Positions 24,877-31,799 of a stretch of DNA of 49,069 nucleotides are shown here, piece after piece; the first letter of the stretch is position 1, and the number at the start of each line of letters is the position of its first letter. The notes beneath the pieces were generated by a model, which saw nothing but the letters and a program-made list of their open reading frames with translations, was not told where the DNA came from and ran no database searches. The stretch lies in contig DATIHK010000011.1 of the NCBI GenBank assembly GCA_035480775.1, forward strand, positions 1 through 49,069, given 5' to 3'. The DNA is from DATIHK01 sp035480775. Lineage in GTDB: Bacteria; Patescibacteriota; WWE3; UBA101185; UBA10185. The translations under genes and the position numbers were made by a program.

Positions 24877-25224
24877 TCAATTTAGCTTTTTTAAGTAGAT
24901 TTTTATACCTTCAAGATTACCGTTATCATTAACAGAGTTAGAAATTAAAATAATATTATTCAGCGTTTTAGTTATAAATTCCTTTTCACTATAATCTAAA
25001 TCTAAATTATTTCTAAGTTTATTAGCAATTTGAAGTTGCTCCTTTTTCATTTTATCCATAAGCTCAGTATCAGCATCTTTTTCTACACCAGTATTTGATA
25101 CTTTTATATCTTTTAATAAATCAAATTTCGATGCAACATCTTCAAGATATTCTGCAATATCTAAATCTGAAATTTCGGATTTATATAATATGTTTTGTTT
25201 GGGATCACTAGTTATTGTAATCAT
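24877..25224 (-). CDS. Unknown protein, 115 aa
   Basis: No family is recognised. The protein is soluble and mostly helical with many Asp, Glu and Lys; residues about 40-70 could form a coiled coil (LMDKMKKEQLQIANKL). The ATG at 25224 follows the PIG-L stop after one base, so coupled translation is likely; a longer frame inside the PIG-L gene is rejected. It is the last gene of the tRNA-Phe-linked operon. Confidence 0.65.
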   Translation of the reverse strand: MITITSDPKQNILYKSEISDLDIAEYLEDVASKFDLLKDIKVSNTGVEKDADTELMDKMKKEQLQIANKLRNNLDLDYSEKEFITKTLNNIILISNSVNDNGNLEGIKIYLKKLN

Positions 25225-25225
25225 A

Positions 25226-25969
25226 TTAGTCCGCAATAACGTATCTAAATCTTTCGTAGCGATTACCAGAATCATCCAATTTTGTAAAAAAATCTGCTGC
25301 GGCTTGCGCATCTTCAACGGTGTATTGAGAGCTATGCGCTGATAGTGCTTTCACCTTTGTATCAATATAATCTGTAACATCAATTGCAACTGTATCTCTG
25401 TGATCAAAATAGTCTGTAAATAAAAACTCAGCAACAATGTGAGACCCCAATCCTTCATTTTCTATCTGATGTGGAAAAAATAATAAATCTCTGCTATATG
25501 GATAAGCTGCGTCTACAGCAAGTTTTGCAGTATTGCGGTGATCGCGATGATTTATCCAGTTAACTCCTTCAGACCAGCGAATAATTATATCTTCTGGGTT
25601 ATGAGTTACTATAATTTCTGGCTTAAATTTTCGAACTATTCTAACTAATTTTTCTAGCGATTTTTCGTCATCTTCTATAGCTCCGTCAGGTAATTCAAGA
25701 TATACATTATTTTCGGCTTTGAGACCCAAAATAGACATAGCCATAATATCTTCGTTTAGGCGTTGGGTAGCTAATTCTTTTTCGGAAACAATTTCTTGTC
25801 GTGATCCTTTATTTCCAAAAGTCATCTTAACAATACAAACACTTTTTTTCGCAGCAACAAGTCGTGCAATGGTTCCGCCGGCAGATATTTCAGCGTCATC
25901 AGGATGAGAAAAGACAAATAGAATTTTTTGTTTATTTTTAAATACTTTGTCGAAACTGTCTTCAAACAT
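25226..25969 (-). CDS. PIG-L family LmbE-like deacetylase
   Basis: This 247-residue enzyme belongs to the PIG-L/LmbE family of zinc-dependent N-deacetylases. The metal motif SHPDDAE is at 21-27, and the partner histidine sits in NHRDHRNT near residue 140. Family members remove acetyl groups from GlcNAc-linked small molecules or lipids; the substrate here is unknown. It lies between two unknown small genes in one operon, four bases after the first. Confidence 0.88.
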   Translation of the reverse strand: MFEDSFDKVFKNKQKILFVFSHPDDAEISAGGTIARLVAAKKSVCIVKMTFGNKGSRQEIVSEKELATQRLNEDIMAMSILGLKAENNVYLELPDGAIEDDEKSLEKLVRIVRKFKPEIIVTHNPEDIIIRWSEGVNWINHRDHRNTAKLAVDAAYPYSRDLLFFPHQIENEGLGSHIVAEFLFTDYFDHRDTVAIDVTDYIDTKVKALSAHSSQYTVEDAQAAADFFTKLDDSGNRYERFRYVIAD

Positions 25970-25973
25970 AAAA

Positions 25974-26312
25974 TTATTTTAGAATATCCCAACCTTTAAT
26001 AGTAGGTCTTCCTTTAAACTCCTCAGGAACTTCTCCTTCAAATTCAATTTCAAATCTTGTTTTATCTTTTGTCCATTTTACTTCGAACCAAATATTATCA
26101 AAATTATCTAATTTACATTTTGAAGATAATCTAACAATAGTTCCTTTAACCGGAGTTGGATAGTCTTTTTCGCTTATTTCGTTAGTTAATGTATCGAATC
26201 TAATTCTTTTACTTCCTGTATAGTCATCTTTCACATAGTCAGTTCGCACCACTTCTAACTTTTTGCTTAATTCAAATGCTTCTTCTTGAGTTAGTACTAT
26301 TCTATATTCCAT
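25974..26312 (-). CDS. Unknown protein, 112 aa, possibly CYTH-like
   Basis: No firm family. The alternating strands with charged residues (MEYRIVLTQEEAFELSKKL, later VRLSSKCKLDNFDNIWFEVK, then RFEIEFEGEV) recall a CYTH/triphosphate tunnel half, but the E-x-E-x-K signature is not seen. The ATG lies seven bases (all but the last A) after the CCA end of tRNA-Phe, with no ribosome binding site and no -10 at the usual place. Its mRNA may therefore arise by tRNA 3' processing. Confidence 0.65.
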   Translation of the reverse strand: MEYRIVLTQEEAFELSKKLEVVRTDYVKDDYTGSKRIRFDTLTNEISEKDYPTPVKGTIVRLSSKCKLDNFDNIWFEVKWTKDKTRFEIEFEGEVPEEFKGRPTIKGWDILK

Positions 26313-26319
26313 CTTTTTT

Positions 26320-26395
26320 TGGTGGGGAGGGTGAGAGTCGAACTCACATAGTCGGTTTTTCAGACCGATGCCGTGACCACCTTGGCTACCGCCCC
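26320..26395 (-). tRNA. tRNA-Phe (anticodon GAA)
   Basis: Anticodon arm TCGGT-CTGAAAA-ACCGA, T arm GTGAG-TTCGACT-CTCAC and encoded CCA. The acceptor GGGGCGG/CCTCCCC has one C-T mismatch at position 5-68. The upstream bases GGCTGCGT match those before tRNA-Val. Confidence 0.92.
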
Positions 26396-26417
26396 ACGCA
26401 GCCTGTATTTTAACACA

Positions 26418-27629
26418 TCAATTATTAGTTCCAGCCGTTTTAGGAATACTTATCAGCATATCAGCTTGTGGATACCAACTTCCATCGTCTTTTTGCCAAG
26501 CAAAACCTTTAGCACAAGGGTCACTGCTTTTAAAGATAAATGGCGTAATAGCAACAATCTGAGGATTATTTAGCCAGTAATATACAAACGCATCATGATA
26601 TCTAGCAGAAGTAGCTGACGCCGACAATAATCCACTTTGTGAATATTCCACACAACTGCTTTGGCCTTCTCTATGAAGCCACCCAGTTTCGGTAATAAAA
26701 ATTGGCAAACCGCTGATTCCAAAATTATTAGATAAAATTGCATTCTCCCACTTATAGTTAGTAATCGAATCGCGTGAATTATCTAGAATATAACCGCTAA
26801 AATTTGGCTGAGGATATGAATGCGTCGCCCATCCATCGACTTTTCCAAAAATACCTGGAACAGTTTTATTCATTTGAATCATATAGGAATCTTCACTCAT
26901 ATAACGATCTTGTGATCTGGCGCTGCTATTAAAAGCTCCGGCCATAACAAAAAAATTGCTGCTTTTACCTTTAAAAGCTTTTATTGCTCTATTTAAGGTA
27001 TCGGCATATTCGTTAGGCGCAATTCTTTGACACCAATAATCCTTGGCATTCATTTCGTTAAAAATAGTTACGTACCTATGAGTGCTCGGCCATTTAAGTT
27101 TATTTAGCATGTCGGCCAACCCAGAAAAATCCATTTTATCGGGGTTACACACATTATTATTTGAGACCTGAACAATTGGGATAAGTTTACTTTTTGAAGC
27201 AGCATCAAATAAACTCTGCCAGCTAGATTTGTTGCGATCTTTTAAATCCATTGTAAGTAACACCCAGCCCCAAGAGCCTCCATTACTATTTATTAATTTG
27301 GCGGCTGCCTTTATATCATCTGAGGAATTGTTTACATACATTCCAACTTTATTATTAGGAGTACCTCGACCATAAAACTTTTGGCCTGAAGCATCTGTAG
27401 TTCCTTGCCTTGGAGTTGGCGTTGGAGTCGGTGTTGGAGTAGGAGTTGGAATATCGGCTTGTGAAGTTTGCGTAGACTCAACCTGCGCTAGAACTCTGGG
27501 GGAAATTGGGGTCTTTAATGGTATTTTTAGATTGGCTTGGTTTTTAAATACAAAAAAAGTCGAACCAGAAATTAACAGCAACACTGCTGCAGTTATAATA
27601 ATTTTAGAAAATAGCGAGCCGAATTTCAT
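26418..27629 (-). CDS. Secreted TIM-barrel glycosidase-like protein
   Basis: The 403-residue protein has an N-terminal membrane anchor (about 8-28), a Pro-Thr repeat linker (61-73) and a barrel domain typical of clan GH-A. Glu192 in FNEMN is the likely acid/base and Glu314 in ITETGW the likely nucleophile. It probably acts on a cell-surface or exogenous polysaccharide. No clear -10 sits at the leaderless distance and no ribosome binding site is obvious. The substrate is unknown. Confidence 0.78.
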   Translation of the reverse strand: MKFGSLFSKIIITAAVLLLISGSTFFVFKNQANLKIPLKTPISPRVLAQVESTQTSQADIPTPTPTPTPTPTPRQGTTDASGQKFYGRGTPNNKVGMYVNNSSDDIKAAAKLINSNGGSWGWVLLTMDLKDRNKSSWQSLFDAASKSKLIPIVQVSNNNVCNPDKMDFSGLADMLNKLKWPSTHRYVTIFNEMNAKDYWCQRIAPNEYADTLNRAIKAFKGKSSNFFVMAGAFNSSARSQDRYMSEDSYMIQMNKTVPGIFGKVDGWATHSYPQPNFSGYILDNSRDSITNYKWENAILSNNFGISGLPIFITETGWLHREGQSSCVEYSQSGLLSASATSARYHDAFVYYWLNNPQIVAITPFIFKSSDPCAKGFAWQKDDGSWYPQADMLISIPKTAGTNN

Positions 27630-27669
27630 ACTAATAGTGTGCAGAACTATTGATCAGATGTCAAAAATT

Positions 27670-28248
27670 TTACTTCGCAACCAAATGTCTAAAAAACTCC
27701 AAAAATTTGCTGTAATGAAGATATACTAGATATCCCTCGGCAATTAATAAACCGGGAAATACCACCCCTTTCTCAACAAAAGCGCCTGTTGTAATACGAA
27801 AAGCTTTAAAAGGCGGAATACCAAATCTAACTGGAACTGGAAAAAACCAAGGAACACCTTCTTTGGTAACAGTGTCAGCTATTAAATGTGAAAAATATCC
27901 AATCATAAAGGCCCACCAAACTAAATCCATATTTACAAGCAAAACTGTAGAAATTTTTGCCAATAAAAGTTTTAGCAACCAACCCACTAAAAATAATCCC
28001 AAAAGAGAATGCGAAATCATTCGGTGACTTCCTAAAAGCGGATGAATAATCCGACCAATTATAGAACCAGTTGGAATTTTATTCCAAAGAACTGAAGTCG
28101 GCTCATCCAGATCAGGAGCGACTCCGCCGAGCAAGTTTCCACCAACAGCAACTATTGCTGTGGCCAAGCTCATTTGTGGAATTGGTTGGAGTGTTAAAAC
28201 ATACGTTAATGCTGTAAATGCTGCTAAATCATGAGTTCTTCCGACCAT
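27670..28248 (-). CDS. YdjM/DUF457-type membrane metal-dependent hydrolase
   Basis: The 192-residue integral membrane protein matches the YdjM/DUF457 family: GGVAPDLDEP near residues 41-50, HRMISHSLLGLF near 75-86 and GYFSHLIADTVTKEG near 117-131 supply Asp and His ligands for a metal inside the membrane. It is probably a phospholipase or related hydrolase. TAGCAT ends six bases before the ATG and forms half of the palindrome at 28253-28266. Confidence 0.85.
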   Translation of the reverse strand: MVGRTHDLAAFTALTYVLTLQPIPQMSLATAIVAVGGNLLGGVAPDLDEPTSVLWNKIPTGSIIGRIIHPLLGSHRMISHSLLGLFLVGWLLKLLLAKISTVLLVNMDLVWWAFMIGYFSHLIADTVTKEGVPWFFPVPVRFGIPPFKAFRITTGAFVEKGVVFPGLLIAEGYLVYLHYSKFLEFFRHLVAK

Positions 28249-28252
28249 TCAT

Positions 28253-28266
28253 ATATGCTAGCATAT
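28253..28266. promoter_or_regulatory. Perfect palindrome in a divergent promoter region
   Basis: ATATGCTAGCATAT reads the same on both strands and covers the -10 box of the YdjM gene; it is close to the promoter of the beta-lactamase-fold gene. A shared operator is possible. A related sequence, CATATGCTAG, lies over the csoR -10 box. Confidence 0.5.
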
Positions 28267-28278
28267 GTGTACTGTCCG

Positions 28279-29196
28279 ATGAAAAAGCTATTACTTTTTA
28301 TTATTTTATTAATATTTTTAATTTTTTCTGTTTATTACTTTAATATCAGACCTGTTTCAAATGTTGTTATAAATAATGTGACCCATCCAATTGTTAGTGC
28401 CTTTCAAGATTTAGCAAAAGCAACTATAAATAGACCAAATTTAGAAACTTTATTAACTCCGACTCTAAACAATTATGACGGAAATTATGCGGTTGCAGTC
28501 AAAAATCTTTCTACGCATGAAACTTATTACTACAACGAATCTCGAGCTTATCAATCAGCAAGTTTATATAAACTTTGGGTAATGGCTGTTGCATATCAAC
28601 AAATCCAAAATGGAAGATTTTCAGAAAACCAAGAAATTAGCGCGAAAATTGAAGATTTGATTAAAAACTATAATGTGGACGACGCATACGAACAAAGATT
28701 ATCTGAAACGCTTGATTACAACCTTAACAATGCATTAGAAATGATGATTACAGTGTCTGATAATGATGCCGCTTTGTTGCTAGTTGATAAGGTTGGAATA
28801 TCTAATATAACTAATTTCTTAAAACAAAATAAACTTATAAGTACCGATATGGGTACTGACACTACACAACCTGTAACGTCGGCAAAAGATGTGGCTGATT
28901 TTTTTGAAAATCTTGAACTAGGTAAAATTGCAAAACCTCAATATACAGACAAAATGTTAACGCTCTTGAGAGCTCAAAAATTAAATTCAAAGATTCCGGC
29001 ACTTTTACCCAAAGAAGTTGTCATAGGGCATAAAACAGGTGAACTAGACGGATACTCTCACGATGCTGGAATTGTATATACTCCAAAAGGTAACTATATA
29101 ATTGTGGTTTTAACTAATACAAATAATCCAAAACTGGCGAATCAACATATAGCTGAAATCTCAAAAATAGTTTACGAGTATTTTGTAGTAAAGTAA
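28279..29196 (+). CDS. Membrane-anchored class A beta-lactamase-fold serine hydrolase
   Basis: This 305-residue protein has an N-terminal anchor (about 3-22) and the three active-site elements of the class A beta-lactamase/PBP superfamily: SLYK (95-98), SDN (160-162) and KTG (252-254). It faces outward. It may be a beta-lactamase or a D,D-peptidase/esterase; the omega-loop Glu is not obvious, so hydrolysis of beta-lactams is uncertain. The ATG at 28279 is chosen over a longer frame because the added residues would precede the hydrophobic anchor and overlap the palindromic promoter. Confidence 0.82.
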   Translation: MKKLLLFIILLIFLIFSVYYFNIRPVSNVVINNVTHPIVSAFQDLAKATINRPNLETLLTPTLNNYDGNYAVAVKNLSTHETYYYNESRAYQSASLYKLWVMAVAYQQIQNGRFSENQEISAKIEDLIKNYNVDDAYEQRLSETLDYNLNNALEMMITVSDNDAALLLVDKVGISNITNFLKQNKLISTDMGTDTTQPVTSAKDVADFFENLELGKIAKPQYTDKMLTLLRAQKLNSKIPALLPKEVVIGHKTGELDGYSHDAGIVYTPKGNYIIVVLTNTNNPKLANQHIAEISKIVYEYFVVK

Positions 29197-29463
29197 TTAA
29201 GATCTACGATTTTTACCTTTAAAATAATCAAACAAAAAGATAAGTGTAAATGAAATAACAAACCAAAATATTGCGTCTTTAACTAGGCCAAGCATAATTA
29301 ATTTATCTTCTCGAATACCTACAAATCCCCCACTGCCGCCATAAAAAGAAAAAGGCCAACCTGCATGAAAAAATTGGTCACAACACTCTCCTTTATTATT
29401 TATGAAATAGGAAACACCTATAAAAATAGTAGCTAACAAAATTGTAAATATTACTTTTTTCAT
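29197..29463 (-). CDS. Small two-helix membrane protein, 88 aa
   Basis: The protein has a hydrophobic N-terminal helix (about 3-20), a Cys-Gly-rich outer loop (KGECCDQFF, YGGSGGFVG) and a second helix (about 57-80), and ends in basic residues. No family is recognised. The ATG lies three bases (AAA) after the CCA end of tRNA-Gly and has neither a ribosome binding site nor its own promoter, so the mRNA may be the 3' product of tRNA maturation. The first base after its stop touches the stop of the beta-lactamase-fold gene. Confidence 0.7.
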   Translation of the reverse strand: MKKVIFTILLATIFIGVSYFINNKGECCDQFFHAGWPFSFYGGSGGFVGIREDKLIMLGLVKDAIFWFVISFTLIFLFDYFKGKNRRS

Positions 29464-29466
29464 TTT

Positions 29467-29606
<140 letters not shown>

Positions 29607-29645
29607 CACTGAAGCATTATAAAGCAGACGTGTGTATTTTACTAG

Positions 29646-29675
29646 TTGTAACTCAATTTAAAGATTTGATATTAT
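29646..29675 (+). promoter_or_regulatory. Promoter of the 29713-29964 gene
   Basis: TTGTAA (29646-29651) and TATTAT (29670-29675) have an 18-base spacer, with TAGGAG in the leader six bases before the ATG. Confidence 0.6.
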
Positions 29676-29712
29676 AACCTTAATTCGTCGCGACTATTGA
29701 TAGGAGATCTTC

Positions 29713-29964
29713 ATGGCTAGTTACGTTTTGGCACAGATAGCCCAAAACTCTCACTATGCACTTTATGATGCATTAAAAGCAATTCCACATGTCACTGCTG
29801 TTACAGATATAAATCACCGACGATGGGATCTTCAAATTGCATTGGATGGAAATGACTCAGAAATGTCTGCTGCACGCGACACAATTTTAGGTCGAAGTGG
29901 ACACTTACCTCCAGGAATTGTGATCGTCAGTGGAATCAGAAATGGAAAAATCAAAAAAAAGTAA
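29713..29964 (+). CDS. Small protein with possible Lrp/AsnC (RAM)-type domain
   Basis: The 83-residue protein has a beta-alpha-beta-beta-alpha-beta pattern (YVLAQIAQ, ALYDALKAIPHVTAVTDI, WDLQIALDGN, then PPGIVIVSGI) that resembles the effector-binding half of Lrp/AsnC regulators without a DNA-binding domain. Such stand-alone RAM domains bind small ligands and oligomerise. The assignment is moderate. It has TAGGAG before the ATG, its own promoter and its own terminator. Confidence 0.65.
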   Translation: MASYVLAQIAQNSHYALYDALKAIPHVTAVTDINHRRWDLQIALDGNDSEMSAARDTILGRSGHLPPGIVIVSGIRNGKIKKK

Positions 29965-29980
29965 TGAGTTGCACGGCTCC

Positions 29981-30016
29981 AGCCGGGATTCCCTCTGGGA
30001 TTCTCGGCTTTTTTTA
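29981..30016 (+). terminator. Terminator of the 29713-29964 gene
   Basis: A 13-pair stem with one wobble and one mismatch (29981-29993 with 29997-30009) is followed by a run of T from 30009 on. Confidence 0.88.
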
Positions 30017-30029
30017 AAAATAACTTACA

Positions 30030-30115
30030 TGGTGGGCGAGACAGGAGTTGAACCTGCACGAGTTTTACCTCACAACGACCTCAACGTTGCGCGTATACCA
30101 TTCCGCCACTCGCCC
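30030..30115 (-). tRNA. tRNA-Leu (anticodon GAG)
   Basis: Acceptor GGGCGAG/CTCGCCC, anticodon arm CAACG-TTGAGGT-CGTTG, a long variable arm and encoded CCA. Confidence 0.96.
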
Positions 30116-30151
30116 TTGTACCTCAAAACATTCGCATTATATCAGTTAATC

Positions 30152-30238
30152 TGGTGCCAGAGGAGGGATTTGAACCCTCATCCCCGTGAAGGGACAGCCT
30201 TCTGAAGACTGCGTGTCTACCAATTTCACCACTCTGGC
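30152..30238 (-). tRNA. tRNA-Leu (anticodon CAG)
   Basis: Acceptor GCCAGAG/CTCTGGC, anticodon arm CAGTC-TTCAGAA-GGCTG, a long variable arm and encoded CCA. Confidence 0.96.
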
Positions 30239-30292
30239 GAACGAAGTGAGCCAGTGGAAGGTTCTGAGCGAAGCTCAGGTTCTTACTCTGGC
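30231..30292. repeat. 8-base direct repeat copying the 5' end of tRNA-Leu(CAG)
   Basis: ACTCTGGC at 30231-30238 is repeated at 30285-30292. The segment between carries short palindromes (CTGAGC/GCTCAG with a TTCG-like loop; ACGAAGTGAG) and can pair with the tRNA 5' strand. Confidence 0.65.
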
Positions 30293-30340
30293 AATCTATG
30301 TTAACTTGTTGGTATTATAGCAATTTGCTTGATAGATAGG

Positions 30341-30937
30341 TTATGGCTGAATAGTAATTCCTCTGATAGTTTTTAAAACAGCATTTACGGCAGCTTCTTG
30401 TGATTCTGGAACTGTAGAGTAATAAACAATCACTTTTATATCTTTGTTATTAGCTGTTTTACCAATAAGGTAATAGTCTTTGGATCCACAAAAATCCACT
30501 GATGTTATTAACTGATTACCAATGGGAAATGTTTTTGGAGTTGATTTAAAACCTCCTCCACAATCTGTTCCACCTACTTCAGAAGTAATATCTATAATGC
30601 GTGAGAACTGAGAAGAGCTAATTGAAATAGTAGTAGCTTCATAGTTTAACCGTTTTACTACATTTTCTTCAACATTCCATTGAATAGGCACATCCACAGA
30701 AAACATATACTGTGGATTGGAATAGGAATCCCAGGTTGCACTTTTTAATGATATCGAAGATTTAGCTGGCATAGCTTTAACCGGCGAAGTAACAGCTATT
30801 TGTGGAATTGTGCTAGCAATAGATTCTTGATATTTAATTCCCCAATTAAAAGCAGCAAATGGAAAAATAATAAATATTAATAGAGCTAGAAATTTCGAAA
30901 CTCTGGTAACAGTGGTAAGTTCAGATGGAAGTTTCAC
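30341..30937 (-). CDS. Membrane-anchored extracytoplasmic protein, 198 aa
   Basis: One membrane anchor (about residues 16-35) is followed by an outer domain with a PsbP/Mog1-like look (YSNPQYMFSVDVPIQWNVEE, then a Cys pair in TDCGGGF and DFCGSKDYY). This type of small domain is common in CPR surface proteins; the role is unknown. The GTG at 30937 is chosen because TATACT ends six bases upstream; the longer frame would run through tRNA-Lys. Confidence 0.75.
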   Translation of the reverse strand: MKLPSELTTVTRVSKFLALLIFIIFPFAAFNWGIKYQESIASTIPQIAVTSPVKAMPAKSSISLKSATWDSYSNPQYMFSVDVPIQWNVEENVVKRLNYEATTISISSSQFSRIIDITSEVGGTDCGGGFKSTPKTFPIGNQLITSVDFCGSKDYYLIGKTANNKDIKVIVYYSTVPESQEAAVNAVLKTIRGITIQP

Positions 30938-30943
30938 AACATG

Positions 30944-30949
30944 AGTATA
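30944..30949 (-). promoter_or_regulatory. Leaderless -10 box setting the GTG start at 30937
   Basis: TATACT on the minus strand ends six bases before GTG, between that gene and tRNA-Lys. Confidence 0.7.
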
Positions 30950-30976
30950 GCGTATTTTATTTTTAATTCTATTATT

Positions 30977-31051
30977 TGGTGAGGACGGTGGGAATCGAAC
31001 CCACGACAAAGGGATTAAGAGTCCCCTGCTCTACCTCTGAGCTACGTCCCC
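30977..31051 (-). tRNA. tRNA-Lys (anticodon CTT)
   Basis: Anticodon loop CTCTTAA, T arm GTGGG-TTCGATT-CCCAC and encoded CCA. The acceptor GGGGACG/CGTCCTC contains one G-U pair. Confidence 0.95.
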
Positions 31052-31193
31052 TCGAACAAAGTGAGAGTGTTATCTTTGCAGCGCTATTTTACTATACTAA
31101 TCACATTTATAGAATTGCCACTTCACAATATCACTATATGTAGTAATCTAGATTCGAAGGAAGCGATTCCTATCTTAAAGGTTGGAGGGCAAA

Positions 31194-31397
31194 ATGTTGC
31201 TTCGAGTGCACGACAACAGATCCAAAGTGGCAACACTGCTGTTTATGCACGTACAAGGAATAACCAACAAAGATGAACGTCCTGTATTTAAGGTGCTTGG
31301 CAATCGCCACGGCACACATTGCAGCATTACAGCTACAAGATCAGACATGGAGCAGATTCGCACCATTCTCGAAATTCAAGGTGTGGAGATTGCTTAA
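31194..31397 (+). CDS. Unknown small protein, 67 aa
   Basis: No family is recognised. The sequence suggests alternating strands and a final helix (SDMEQIRTILEIQGVEIA), a compact alpha-beta fold. The ATG at 31194 follows GGAGGG after four bases; an in-frame TTG four codons upstream overlaps that site and is rejected. It ends at a clear hairpin terminator, and the promoter of the structured leader RNA follows. Confidence 0.65.
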   Translation: MLLRVHDNRSKVATLLFMHVQGITNKDERPVFKVLGNRHGTHCSITATRSDMEQIRTILEIQGVEIA

Positions 31398-31413
31398 TGA
31401 ACACAAAATCATC

Positions 31414-31455
31414 GATCCAGTTACTCAAGAAAGGAGGGAGACTGGATCTTTTTTT
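31414..31455 (+). terminator. Terminator of the 31194-31397 gene
   Basis: GATCCAGT (31414-31421) pairs with ACTGGATC (31441-31448), followed by TTTTTTT. The loop contains an unused AAGGAGGGAG. Confidence 0.88.
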
Positions 31456-31479
31456 GTGAATACCCATACCCTATAGCAA

Positions 31480-31508
31480 TTGACTTTGAAGCTAAAATGT
31501 CCTATAAT
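31480..31508 (+). promoter_or_regulatory. Strong promoter of the structured leader RNA
   Basis: TTGACT (31480-31485) and TATAAT (31503-31508) are 17 bases apart. Predicted transcription starts near 31515, about 285 bases before the start codon of the next gene. Confidence 0.85.
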
Positions 31509-31514
31509 GATGGT

Positions 31515-31790
31515 GTTTGTGAGAGAACGACAAGATAGCCGATATTTGGGGAAAAGTTGTTCTCTCAATAACTTCCCCAAATACCGGCTAATTTTGTGGC
31601 TTTAATGCCATTTTAGCTGTGTACCTTGAAAATCTATTGTTCTACTACTAAAGAGGTCTCAGGCCACCCGGGCTTAATACTGGGCAGGAATTAAGCCTGG
31701 ATTGCCTGCAGATCTCTAGCATTACCAGAGGACTGTTTAGGTGTAGTAAGGGGCAGATTTGTTAACTAGCGGCCATTTGGCCATACAAGG
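31515..31790 (+). ncRNA. Candidate structured leader RNA with pseudoknot and multibranch domain
   Basis: There is no reading frame of note. Hairpin 1 pairs 31537-31558 with 31570-31589 (about 20 pairs, one mismatch and a small bulge). Its loop (GTTCTCTC, 31559-31566) is fully complementary to GAGAGAAC at 31521-31528, so a pseudoknot can form. Domain 2 is closed by TACTAC/GTAGTA (31643-31648 with 31743-31748) and holds a long stem built from 31652-31659/31710-31717, 31660-31664/31704-31708 and 31668-31678/31690-31700. A last small stem (31771-31774/31779-31782) sits right before the AAGGAG. It may be a riboswitch, a translational control element or an independent RNA. It matches no RNA class I know (not tmRNA, RNase P, SRP or 6S by motif). 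Confidence 0.65.
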
Positions 31791-31799
31791 AGAATGGAA

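Noticed and set aside
27410..27450. Tandem repeat in the glycosidase gene near its linker
   Set aside because: It is the Pro-Thr linker coding sequence, a common feature of secreted enzymes, and not a separate repeat element.
31515..31790. tmRNA, RNase P RNA, SRP RNA or 6S RNA
   Set aside because: The diagnostic motifs were looked for by eye (tRNA-like ends with tag frame, P4 core, SRP apical tetraloop) and not found. 6S cannot be fully excluded, but the pseudoknot and multibranch layout do not fit a single long bulged rod.
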